The notes under the pieces: generated by a model
Told to the model about the DNA's origin: nothing
Seen by the model: only the letters and a program-made list of their open reading frames with translations
Database searches by the model: none
From: a virus
Length of the DNA stretch: 22,332 bases
IMG/VR virus record: IMGVR_UViG_3300042549_002051
Span: 1 to 22,332 of that record
Strand: one strand, 5' to 3'
Program-made: the position numbers and the translations under genes
Shown here: positions 16,321 through 21,788 of the stretch, piece after piece
Numbering within the stretch: the first letter of the stretch is position 1
How the letters are laid out: the number at the start of each line of letters is the position of its first letter

Positions 16321-16329
16321 AGTATAGCA
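16321..16329 (-). promoter_or_regulatory. extended -10 promoter for the HNH gene
   Basis: On the minus strand TGC TATACT (TGN plus a 5/6 -10 box) lies about 21 bases upstream of the chosen start, with the ribosome binding site in between. No clear -35 is present, which extended -10 promoters tolerate. It would let the inserted gene be expressed independently of the opposing late transcription. Confidence 0.5.
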
Positions 16330-16375
16330 AATAAGAAGATTGGGGAGTTATTTAATTTAATGAGGGAGAAGAGTA

Positions 16376-16588
16376 ATGGTTGATGGGGCTGCGATTAAAA
16401 TTATCAACATGGCAATGGACATACTGTCTCATAGAGCGTTGACGTTCCTTGCCTTGTTTTTCTGCTTTGTGTTGGCTTGCTGGACGATGGTGGTGCCAAC
16501 ATGGGAACGAATGGCAATGGCAGGCTTCTTTGCCGTTTTCATTTATTTGCCGTGCATTTTCAAGGAAAGGACTTCAAATGAAACTTAA
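16376..16588 (+). CDS. small two-helix membrane protein, holin-type candidate
   Basis: This 70-residue protein follows gagggag (16362-16368). Two hydrophobic helices, ALTFLALFFCFVLACWTMVV (21-40) and MAMAGFFAVFIYLPCIF (46-62), are separated by a short charged turn (PTWER), with a basic C-terminus. Size and topology fit a class II-type holin or a holin partner, and it lies at the start of the lysis-side block. Three further small membrane proteins occur in this phage, so which one makes the hole is open. Confidence 0.65.
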   Translation: MVDGAAIKIINMAMDILSHRALTFLALFFCFVLACWTMVVPTWERMAMAGFFAVFIYLPCIFKERTSNET

Positions 16589-16817
16589 CATCACCAAGAC
16601 TAGCATGACTGTCATGGAAGCTAACAACAACCACAAGCGTGGTAGCGCAGGCGAGGCTTATCGCTCTGCCTCAGTTGCTGATACCTTTGGTCGTGGCAAG
16701 CCTACTCGCACCAATCCTATGGGGTTTATGGGTATGCAGTGTTTCTCTGGCTCACCAGATCAGCGTAAGTCGCCTACCTCGAAGCCCGGTAATGCCGGAG
16801 GAAAGGACATTATCTAA
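16578..16817 (+). CDS. small basic, probably disordered protein
   Basis: The start at 16578 follows aaggaaagga and overlaps the end of the membrane gene by 11 bases. A longer in-frame opening from 16449 would only translate the membrane gene in another frame. The 79-residue product (MKLNITKTSMTVMEANNNHK ... GKPTRTNPMGFMGMQCFSGS ... GNAGGKDII) is Gly/Ser/Lys/Met-rich with no domain. The stop overlaps the next start (TAATG). It is unrecognised beyond its position in the block. Confidence 0.6.
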   Translation: MKLNITKTSMTVMEANNNHKRGSAGEAYRSASVADTFGRGKPTRTNPMGFMGMQCFSGSPDQRKSPTSKPGNAGGKDII

Positions 16818-17152
16818 TGGCTAACAATATTGCCTTTCAGCCGATGGGCAAGACCGTCAAGGTCACTGCCAATACGTCGCCGGTATCTGCCAATGTGTCG
16901 GCAGATTCTCCGGTGGCGCAATACCATGTCTTAAACAGTAGCGGTACTGACATTGCTTATGTACGCATTACACCGTCGGGTGGCAATGCGGCAGTGCCGG
17001 GTGCGAATGCTGAATATGGCATGGCAGTCTTGCCTGCATCGTCAGTCATTATTACTGGCCCACAGTGTCGTTCCGGTTCCAACGTCGTGGTATCGGCAAT
17101 CTCTGCGGCTAATACACCGGCAGTCTTTGTGACACCGGGCGAAGGATTGTAA
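16817..17152 (+). CDS. small structural-type protein, paralogue of the one at 6412
   Basis: This 111-residue protein, starting by TAATG overlap, is nearly uncharged and strand-rich: IAFQPMGKTVKVTANTSPVS, YHVLNSSGTDIAYVRITPSGG, MAVLPASSVIITGPQCRSGS and the ending AVFVTPGEGL. The order of elements and the G[DE]GL ending match the 6412-6741 product, so I read them as diverged copies of one small beta-fold protein. Here it sits beside membrane and lysis genes instead of fibres. It may be a virion decoration protein; no enzyme signature is seen. Confidence 0.6.
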   Translation: MANNIAFQPMGKTVKVTANTSPVSANVSADSPVAQYHVLNSSGTDIAYVRITPSGGNAAVPGANAEYGMAVLPASSVIITGPQCRSGSNVVVSAISAANTPAVFVTPGEGL

Positions 17153-17154
17153 TT

Positions 17155-17565
17155 ATGGACGCCGATCTACAAAAGATAAGAATGCAAGCCGATGTTGAGC
17201 TTGCTAAGTTAGAAGCAACTTCCCCTGCTAAAGAGGTGGCTGGCAAGGCTATTGGTAAGTGGGGTCTTGCAGCTATCGTGTCTATTGTAGTAATCGGCGT
17301 CATAGCTAGTCTATGGCTGGAAGAGGGGAAGATGGCAGCAGTCATGGGCTTACTTGGCGCTTCTCTAACCGCCTTGATTCAAATGCTTAACGGCATTGCA
17401 GGCTCAGCAACAAAGCAAGAGAAACCTGAGTTTGAAGTCATGAAGCAACTAATTGACAAGCTAGACCGGCTGGATCGTAAAGAACCGTCTATGCAAGTTG
17501 ATGTTGAAGATGGGAAAGTTACTGTCAAGCGCGGTGATGATAAGGTTGTTGCGGAGGGGAAATAA
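17155..17565 (+). CDS. two-helix membrane protein with charged coiled-coil tail
   Basis: This 136-residue protein has a charged N-terminal helix (QKIRMQADVELAKLE), two hydrophobic helices at about 36-55 (WGLAAIVSIVVIGVIASLWL) and 60-83 (MAAVMGLLGASLTALIQML), and a cytosolic-looking charged tail (MKQLIDKLDRLDRKEPSM...). It overlaps the holin gene by one base (TAATG). The layout suits a holin partner, antiholin, or a membrane protein of the lysis cassette. No spanin lipobox or Pro-rich segment is present. Confidence 0.6.
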   Translation: MDADLQKIRMQADVELAKLEATSPAKEVAGKAIGKWGLAAIVSIVVIGVIASLWLEEGKMAAVMGLLGASLTALIQMLNGIAGSATKQEKPEFEVMKQLIDKLDRLDRKEPSMQVDVEDGKVTVKRGDDKVVAEGK

Positions 17566-18059
17566 TGTTGCCACTGCTTGCCCCAATACTTTCTCAGCTT
17601 GCTGGTGCTGGTATGCAAAAGGTGGCTGATGCTGTCATGGACAAAGGCTTAGATGTGGTGGAAGCCAAGCTAGGCGTGAAGCTAACGCCTAATGAGGATG
17701 GCGTCCTTGATCCTGCCAAACTAGCTGAAGTCGAGACTGCTGCCATGAAACATGCTGAGTTTATGGCTGAGCTAGACCAGAAAGACCGTGAGAACGCCAG
17801 AGCAAACAGGCTTGCCATTGTGACTAACAAGGATGTGCCTTGGTGGGAGAAAGCCGTTATGCCTTTCTTGGCTGTCTTTACTGTGGTGGCAACCTTTGTA
17901 TTGGTGGGCATCCTCTGCTTTGTAGAGATTGCAGATTCACAAGAGCGCATTGTGATCTTTGTCTTAGGCTTTGTGACTGCGGTGGCAGGTCAGGTGCTAA
18001 GTTTCTACTTTGGCTCCTCGCAGGGTTCCAAGGATAAGACTGAAGCACTGAAGAAATGA
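17565..18059 (+). CDS. holin of the 3TM phage holin type
   Basis: This 164-residue protein has a hydrophobic N-terminal helix (LPLLAPILSQLAGAGM), a long acidic helical region (50-90), then VPWWEKAVMPFLAVFTVVATFVLV (91-114) and RIVIFVLGFVTAVAGQVLSFYFGSSQGSKDKT (128-159). This WW-E-K.V.P plus FxxG.VxxxxSFYFGSSxGSxxK ending is characteristic of the GTA/phage 3TM holin family. Holins of this kind open the inner membrane so the endolysin can reach the wall. It overlaps the endolysin gene (ATGA), giving a compact holin-endolysin pair. Confidence 0.78.
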   Translation: MLPLLAPILSQLAGAGMQKVADAVMDKGLDVVEAKLGVKLTPNEDGVLDPAKLAEVETAAMKHAEFMAELDQKDRENARANRLAIVTNKDVPWWEKAVMPFLAVFTVVATFVLVGILCFVEIADSQERIVIFVLGFVTAVAGQVLSFYFGSSQGSKDKTEALKK

Positions 18060-18499
18060 AGCTGTCAGAGCATTTCACGCTGGAAGAGCTGACCGTTAGC
18101 GAAACGGCAGCACGGAAGGGCTTGGATAACACGCCAGACAATGATGCTTTGTTTGACCTAAAGCGTCTGGCTGCATTCCTTGAGAGCATTCGAGAGACTG
18201 TTGATAAACCGATCAAGATTAACTCTGCTTACCGTGCGCCTGAAGTCAATGCCAGTGTGGGCGGCAGCAAGACAAGTCAGCATTGCAAAGGGCAGGCAGC
18301 AGATATTCGGGTGGCGGGCATGACCCCGGATCAAGTGGTGCAGGCCATCATTGCCGCTAAGCTACCGTTTGATCAGGTGATCAGGGAGTTTGATAGCTGG
18401 ACGCATGTTAGCATTGCGCCCAAGGACAAGCCGCCTCGCAAGATGGCCTTGATCATTGACAAAAAAGGAACCCGTCCTTATGCCCCAAAAAAATCCTAG
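18056..18499 (+). CDS. endolysin, peptidase M15 family
   Basis: This 147-residue zinc peptidase would cut peptide cross-links or stems of peptidoglycan. The opening LSEHFTLEELTVSETAARKG is typical. The family core is INSAYRAPEVNASVGGS, then SQHCKGQAADI and SWTHVSI; the expected zinc ligands are H76, D83 and H117. It has no signal peptide or membrane anchor, so export depends on the holin encoded directly upstream with a 4-base overlap. Length matches single-domain M15 phage endolysins. The exact bond cleaved (L-Ala-D-Glu or D-Ala-D-Ala type) cannot be told from sequence. Confidence 0.88.
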   Translation: MKLSEHFTLEELTVSETAARKGLDNTPDNDALFDLKRLAAFLESIRETVDKPIKINSAYRAPEVNASVGGSKTSQHCKGQAADIRVAGMTPDQVVQAIIAAKLPFDQVIREFDSWTHVSIAPKDKPPRKMALIIDKKGTRPYAPKKS

Positions 18500-18740
18500 T
18501 TTGTCGATAGGGCGTGGTGAGAAGCTGCCGGTCAGCAAAGGTGCTGGCTTGACTGCAAAGGGCAGGGCTAAGTACAACCGCGAAACTGGCAGCAACCTGA
18601 AAGCACCAGCACCTAATCCTAAGACGAAGAAGGAAGCAGGCCGCAAGGCTAGTTTCTGTGCAAGGATGGCTCCCATTGCAAAGGCTAGTCCAAAGGGAAG
18701 CCGTGCTAGAGCGTCCATGCGGAGATGGAACTGCCGGTGA
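18480..18740 (+). CDS. small basic conserved phage protein (DUF6321-like)
   Basis: The ATG at 18480 is preferred over an in-frame TTG at 18456 because aaagga precedes it at a usable distance. The 86-residue product reads NPSLSIGRGEKLPVSKGAGL, then TAKGRAKYNRETGSNLKAPA, PNPKTKKEAGRKASFCARMA and ends RASMRRWNCR. This GxGEKLPVSKGAGLTAKGRAKYN...FCARM block is widespread in phage genomes without a known role (DUF6321-type, from memory). It is very basic with two cysteines. It overlaps the endolysin by 20 bases and the next gene by 16. Confidence 0.75.
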   Translation: MPQKNPSLSIGRGEKLPVSKGAGLTAKGRAKYNRETGSNLKAPAPNPKTKKEAGRKASFCARMAPIAKASPKGSRARASMRRWNCR

Positions 18741-19249
18741 GTCATCAGGCACAGATAAACTTTGTGGCAGAACTGAGTAACCAGTTCCCTGAATACTTCA
18801 TTGGCAAGAAAGTCCTTGAGATTGGTAGCCTAAACATTAACGGTTCTATCAGACCATTCTTTGAGCAATGTACCTATGTTGGGGTTGATCTTGGCGAAGG
18901 ACGAGACGTTGATGTGGTGGGTAAGGGAGAAGAACTTACCTACGGTGACGATAGCTTTGACGTTGTTGCAAGTTGTGAATGTTTTGAGCATAACCCTGAG
19001 TGGGTAGCGACGCTCAATAACATGATCAGGATGTGCAGTGGCTTGGTATTCTTTAGCTGTGCAACTACTGGCAGGCCGGAGCATGGAACGCCACGCACTA
19101 GCCCGCATGATGCACCGTTCTGTGGTGACTACTACCGGAACTTGACGGAAGAGGATGTGCGGCAGGCAATAGATTTATCAGTCTTTACAGACTATCAATT
19201 TCTAACTAATGATACGTCGCACGACTTATACTTTTGGGGGATCAAATGA
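18725..19249 (+). CDS. class I SAM-dependent methyltransferase (type 11-like)
   Basis: In this 174-residue protein, motif I is KVLEIGSLNINGSIRPFF (29-46) with the glycine-rich SAM loop replaced in part by SLNING. The acidic residue binding the ribose is probably D55 in YVGVDLGEG, and DDSFDVVASCECFEHNPEWV (75-94) supplies motifs II-III. No DNA-target domain and no N6/C5 DNA methyltransferase signature (DPPY or PC) is present, so a small-molecule, glycan or protein substrate is likelier. It shares ATGA with the next small gene. The context beside lysis genes and a second methyltransferase suggests envelope or virion modification, which is inference. Confidence 0.75.
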   Translation: MELPVSHQAQINFVAELSNQFPEYFIGKKVLEIGSLNINGSIRPFFEQCTYVGVDLGEGRDVDVVGKGEELTYGDDSFDVVASCECFEHNPEWVATLNNMIRMCSGLVFFSCATTGRPEHGTPRTSPHDAPFCGDYYRNLTEEDVRQAIDLSVFTDYQFLTNDTSHDLYFWGIK

Positions 19250-19389
19250 AGACCGGACTCTATTCCAACATTGCAGCAAAGCGCAACAGAATCAAGGCTG
19301 GTAGCGGAGAGCGTATGCGTAAACCCGGAACCAAGGGTGCGCCTACGGCAAAGGCTTTCAAGCGTTCAGCACGAACCGCTAAGCGATAA
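19246..19389 (+). CDS. 47-residue very basic protein
   Basis: The ATG at 19246 overlaps the methyltransferase stop (ATGA). The product starts MKTGLYSNIAAKRNRIKAGS and ends in TAKAFKRSARTAKR. Fifteen of 47 residues are Lys or Arg and only one is acidic. Tiny proteins of this KTGLYsNIaaKR.RIkaGSGE type are common in phage genomes; a nucleic-acid-binding role fits the charge but is unproven. It is wedged between two methyltransferases with two bases to the next start. Confidence 0.7.
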   Translation: MKTGLYSNIAAKRNRIKAGSGERMRKPGTKGAPTAKAFKRSARTAKR

Positions 19390-19391
19390 CG

Positions 19392-19946
19392 ATGCGCTTA
19401 GTTGATTTCATTGAAGCCAACTTCATCACAAAAACTGACAAGTACGACCTAGGCTATATCCATAGTTTCTACGATGAATTGTTTACGCCTAGACAAGACA
19501 CGGCAAAGCATGTCTTAGAAATTGGCATTTACCGAGGCGATAGCATAAGGCTATGGCAACAGTATTTTCATAAGGCTGAGATTATTGGGGTGGATGTCAA
19601 CCAATGTCCTGCGCTGGAAGGCTTAGAGCGCGTCAAGCAGGTAACAGAAAATGCTTACTCGAAAGAGTTTGTCAGCAAGTTAGAACCCAAGTTTGACATC
19701 ATCATTGATGATGGCCCACATACGTTTGAGTCAATGGTTTTCTTTTTGGAAAACTATGTGCCGTTATTGGCTGATGGTGGGGTATTGATCTTGGAAGATA
19801 TTATTGATCCAAGCTGGACGCCGAAGCTATTGGAATTGGTGCCAGACCGTTTAACCCAAGTCTATGACATGCGAGGCAAACAGAAAAATGCCCACTTGCT
19901 AGACTTGTGGAAAAACGGTTTGGACGTTATTGTTATCAGTGAGTGA
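19392..19946 (+). CDS. class I SAM-dependent methyltransferase (CmcI/MycE-like)
   Basis: In this 184-residue protein, motif I is HVLEIGIYRGDSIRLW (40-55), the ribose-binding acid is D68 in IIGVDVNQ, and FDIIIDDGPHTFESM (101-115) carries the DDG.H metal-binding signature (D106, D107, H110) of magnesium-dependent sugar O-methyltransferases such as MycE and CmcI. LILEDI (132-137) follows. N-terminal YIHSFYDELFTPRQD resembles the substrate lid of that family. It is unlike the methyltransferase 140 bases upstream. A sugar hydroxyl, perhaps on surface glycan, is a reasonable substrate guess. It is the last gene before the convergent terminator. Confidence 0.78.
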   Translation: MRLVDFIEANFITKTDKYDLGYIHSFYDELFTPRQDTAKHVLEIGIYRGDSIRLWQQYFHKAEIIGVDVNQCPALEGLERVKQVTENAYSKEFVSKLEPKFDIIIDDGPHTFESMVFFLENYVPLLADGGVLILEDIIDPSWTPKLLELVPDRLTQVYDMRGKQKNAHLLDLWKNGLDVIVISE

Positions 19947-19969
19947 ACGACACTCTCTCCCTGTGCTGT

Positions 19970-19992
19970 AGCCTAGTTCTTCTCCCTAGGCT
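19970..19992 (+). repeat. first hairpin of the tandem terminator region
   Basis: AGCCTAG (19970-19976), loop ttcttctcc, CTAGGCT (19986-19992), followed by tt. It is a perfect 7-bp stem immediately before the main terminator, and probably a weak terminator or mRNA-end structure. Confidence 0.5.
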
Positions 19993-19994
19993 TT

Positions 19995-20022
19995 CCCCCG
20001 CCTAATCAGCGGGGGTTTTTTT
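19995..20022 (+). terminator. strong rho-independent terminator at the convergent junction
   Basis: CCCCCGC (19995-20001), loop ctaatca, GCGGGGG (20009-20015), then seven T. A perfect GC-rich 7-bp stem ends the rightward late transcript. The last two T belong to the stop codon of the opposing glycosyltransferase gene. In the leftward direction the hairpin lacks a U-tract, so termination there is less sure. Confidence 0.9.
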
Positions 20023-20755
20023 AGTCATTCGACAGCAAAGCACCTTCAAACAAATACGTTCCCATGTGACCTAGGTTGCACCAAGGTGCTGCATGAACCT
20101 TGCCGCCAATCTTGCGCCACTGATGGCAGAAGAAGTAATCCTCTGACAACAACCGCTTGCTCTCAGGATCAATCGGATCAAGGTAGAACCCGTAGATTTC
20201 CTGACCACCCAAGTGGCTCATGTCGCTCACATACGTCTGTGTGTGCGGCTTTAGTTGCTCAAACACATCCCGCTTGATCAGCATAAACCCTGTGCCAATG
20301 GCTGAGACTTCACACGGCTGATCTGCTGGCACTGTCACGCTAGGCTCAGCATTTAAGAGGTTGACCACAAAGCTGCCGGTGTACTTCTGCAAGTCCTCTT
20401 TGCCATCAATGGCAGCATTCTTGACGGTTTCCCAATTGATTTCCTTCTTTGGATAGATTCCACCTATGACATCTACATCAGATTCCAGCATCTTGATGAC
20501 ATCTTCAGCACGGAACCGAATGTCAGAATCAATCCAGAACAGGTAATCAGCATCCGTTTGCAGGAACTGGTGCGCCATGTTGCAACGTGCGCGAGTAATC
20601 AACGACTCATTGAACATGAAGGCACACGATGTCTTGTAACCTTTAGCCCCTAAAATGGCGATTAGGTTGATCAAGGATTGAACATATACCCCTGTGCATT
20701 GGCCACCAAACATCGGTGTGCAGATGTAAATATGTTTTTGTTTATCAGTTGACAT
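20021..20755 (-). CDS. GT-A type glycosyltransferase-like protein
   Basis: The start at 20755 has aaagga upstream, inside the HNH gene; a start at 20788 would have no such site. The 244-residue product begins HIYICTPMFGGQCTGVYVQS, then MFNESLITRARCNMAHQFL (47-65) and ADYLFWIDSDIRFRAEDVI (69-87), where DSD (76-78) is the metal/nucleotide-sugar DxD motif of GT-A enzymes. VIGGIYPKK and a SAIGTGFMLIKRDVFEQL segment fit phage glycosyltransferases of this type, and SEDYFFCHQWRKIGGKVHAAP supplies the acceptor-side acid and final strand. No membrane segment is seen. The acceptor (glycan, protein or modified base) is not identifiable. It ends the leftward operon. Confidence 0.75.
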   Translation of the reverse strand: MSTDKQKHIYICTPMFGGQCTGVYVQSLINLIAILGAKGYKTSCAFMFNESLITRARCNMAHQFLQTDADYLFWIDSDIRFRAEDVIKMLESDVDVIGGIYPKKEINWETVKNAAIDGKEDLQKYTGSFVVNLLNAEPSVTVPADQPCEVSAIGTGFMLIKRDVFEQLKPHTQTYVSDMSHLGGQEIYGFYLDPIDPESKRLLSEDYFFCHQWRKIGGKVHAAPWCNLGHMGTYLFEGALLSND

Positions 20756-21215
20756 GATTCCAGCGTTCCTTTCGCTTAATTTGAGCAATGCAACCAGCAG
20801 TTACGCCAAAATTTTTTGCTATGGCTAAGCTAGTCCATCCATCATTTATCAATTTTTTAATACTTTTTACTTGTTCTTCCGTTAGTTTTGCTCTGCTATT
20901 TTTTGATCCAATCGTGCTGCGACCTTTCCTTGCCATGTCTTCAAGGTTTTGTTTTTGAGTTCCCAAGAAAAGGTGTGCTGGATTAACGCAATAAACATTG
21001 TCACAAGCGTGGCAAACATACATACCCTTTGGTATTTCGCCAATAAAAGCCTGATAGCTTGCTCGATGAGCGTAATGTTTTCTGTTGTGGCTAATGATTT
21101 GACCGTAACCGCGAACGGTTGTTGTACCCATCCAAACCCAACAGCCGCCTTCAGGTATGCGTTCAACCTTTGCTTCTATTCTGTCTTTGGTAATTTCTAC
21201 ATATTTCGTCATCAT
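20745..21215 (-). CDS. HNH endonuclease with C-terminal HTH
   Basis: This 156-residue protein (start at 21215, or 21212 with the same cggag ribosome site) has GGCWVWMGTTTVRGYGQI (23-40), HRASYQAFIGEIPKGMYVCHACDN (50-73) and CVNPAHLFLGTQKQNLEDM (76-94), the HNH_3-type core with C68, H69, N78, H81 and N90 conserved. The C-terminal KLTEEQVKSIKKLI...TSLAIAKNFGVTAGCIAQI (110-146) is a helix-turn-helix DNA-binding repeat found on phage homing endonucleases. It is AT-rich against its neighbours and its end overlaps the glycosyltransferase start by 11 bases. It is probably a freestanding homing gene inserted in the operon. Confidence 0.88.
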   Translation of the reverse strand: MMTKYVEITKDRIEAKVERIPEGGCWVWMGTTTVRGYGQIISHNRKHYAHRASYQAFIGEIPKGMYVCHACDNVYCVNPAHLFLGTQKQNLEDMARKGRSTIGSKNSRAKLTEEQVKSIKKLINDGWTSLAIAKNFGVTAGCIAQIKRKERWNHVN

Positions 21216-21231
21216 GTGATCTCCGAAAGGT

Positions 21232-21259
21232 GGGGCGTGTCGCAGTGACGCTGCGCCCC
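21232..21259 (-). promoter_or_regulatory. GC-rich inverted repeat between nuclease and HNH genes
   Basis: On the minus strand GGGGCG ... CGCCCC (21259-21232) encloses a nested CGCAG-cgtca-CTGCG stem-loop. It lies in the 54-base gap before the HNH start, downstream of the PD-(D/E)XK gene, and has no U-tract. It could be a leftover terminator, an mRNA-processing element or a 5' UTR structure for the HNH gene. Confidence 0.4.
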
Positions 21260-21269
21260 GTCAGCGCTC

Positions 21270-21629
21270 CTAACTGTCCTCTGGCGAAGACTCATCCTGC
21301 GACTGATGGGGGTTTATTTCATTGCCAAGTAGCTTCAGCAAGTCGGGTAAGTGCATTAAGGCCAGTGATTTACCACCGTCCTCGCGCATGATCACAATGG
21401 ATGTTTGACCAGCTTCACAGGCTCTGTCTGCCTGTTCAATGAAATCATACACCGCAATCTTGCGTCTGCGTTTGCACTCAATCAGATAGTTGCCAAGGAT
21501 TAAGTCACCCTCATCCTTCACCTGATACTGCTTCAGGTTGCGCCGGATACGAATACCAAGCACATCAAATATCTCATTAGCAACCTCACGTTCGTAGGAT
21601 GCTCCCCGGTTCCTTGCCAGCTTACTCAT
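21270..21629 (-). CDS. PD-(D/E)XK nuclease (Holliday resolvase-like)
   Basis: This 119-residue protein starts by ATGA overlap with the upstream gene. It has the small PD-(D/E)XK fold order: N-terminal helix GASYEREVANEIFDVLG with E13/E15, a beta pair with RRNLKQYQVKDEGDLILGNY where D42 is the metal-binding acid, and YLIECKRRRKI where E51 and K53 complete the site, followed by VYDFIEQADRACEAGQ. Resolvases and endonucleases of this size process branched DNA during phage replication or packaging. Its neighbours (SSB-tip protein and HTH protein) support a DNA-metabolism role. The exact substrate is not determined. Confidence 0.78.
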   Translation of the reverse strand: MSKLARNRGASYEREVANEIFDVLGIRIRRNLKQYQVKDEGDLILGNYLIECKRRRKIAVYDFIEQADRACEAGQTSIVIMREDGGKSLALMHLPDLLKLLGNEINPHQSQDESSPEDS

Positions 21630-21775
21630 CAGTAGCAGTTCGTATTGCAGCTATTACCGTAGCAGCAGGTAGTGCAAGTAACACACCGCCCCTGATCACA
21701 GTAGGTGTTGTAGGTGCAGCTTGCCCACACCAAAGGTGCAGTCACTGCCAACCACAAAGCGAATAAGTAACGCAT
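21629..21775 (-). CDS. secreted cysteine-rich small protein
   Basis: The start at 21775 is preferred because aaggaga lies at a good distance upstream; a longer reading from 21841 would run antiparallel to no site and overlap the previous gene. The 48-residue product has a signal peptide (MRYLFALWLAVTAPLVWA) and then about 30 residues with eight cysteines (CTYNTYCDQGRC, CTTCCYGNSCNTNC). Cleavage after VWA is likely; a lipobox (WASC) is poor. The spacing suggests several disulfides, which would need the oxidising periplasm. Its place among cytosolic DNA genes is odd. The role is unknown. Confidence 0.7.
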   Translation of the reverse strand: MRYLFALWLAVTAPLVWASCTYNTYCDQGRCVTCTTCCYGNSCNTNCY

Positions 21776-21788
21776 GATTGTCTCCTTA

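Noticed and set aside
15812-16321. 169-codon plus-strand frame across the HNH gene
   Set aside because: The minus-strand frame has a recognised HNH core, zinc ribbon and ribosome site; the plus frame is its shadow.
18725-19946. Restriction-modification DNA methyltransferases
   Set aside because: Neither methyltransferase has the DPPY/NPPY or PC catalytic motifs of DNA methylases, and neither carries a target-recognition domain.
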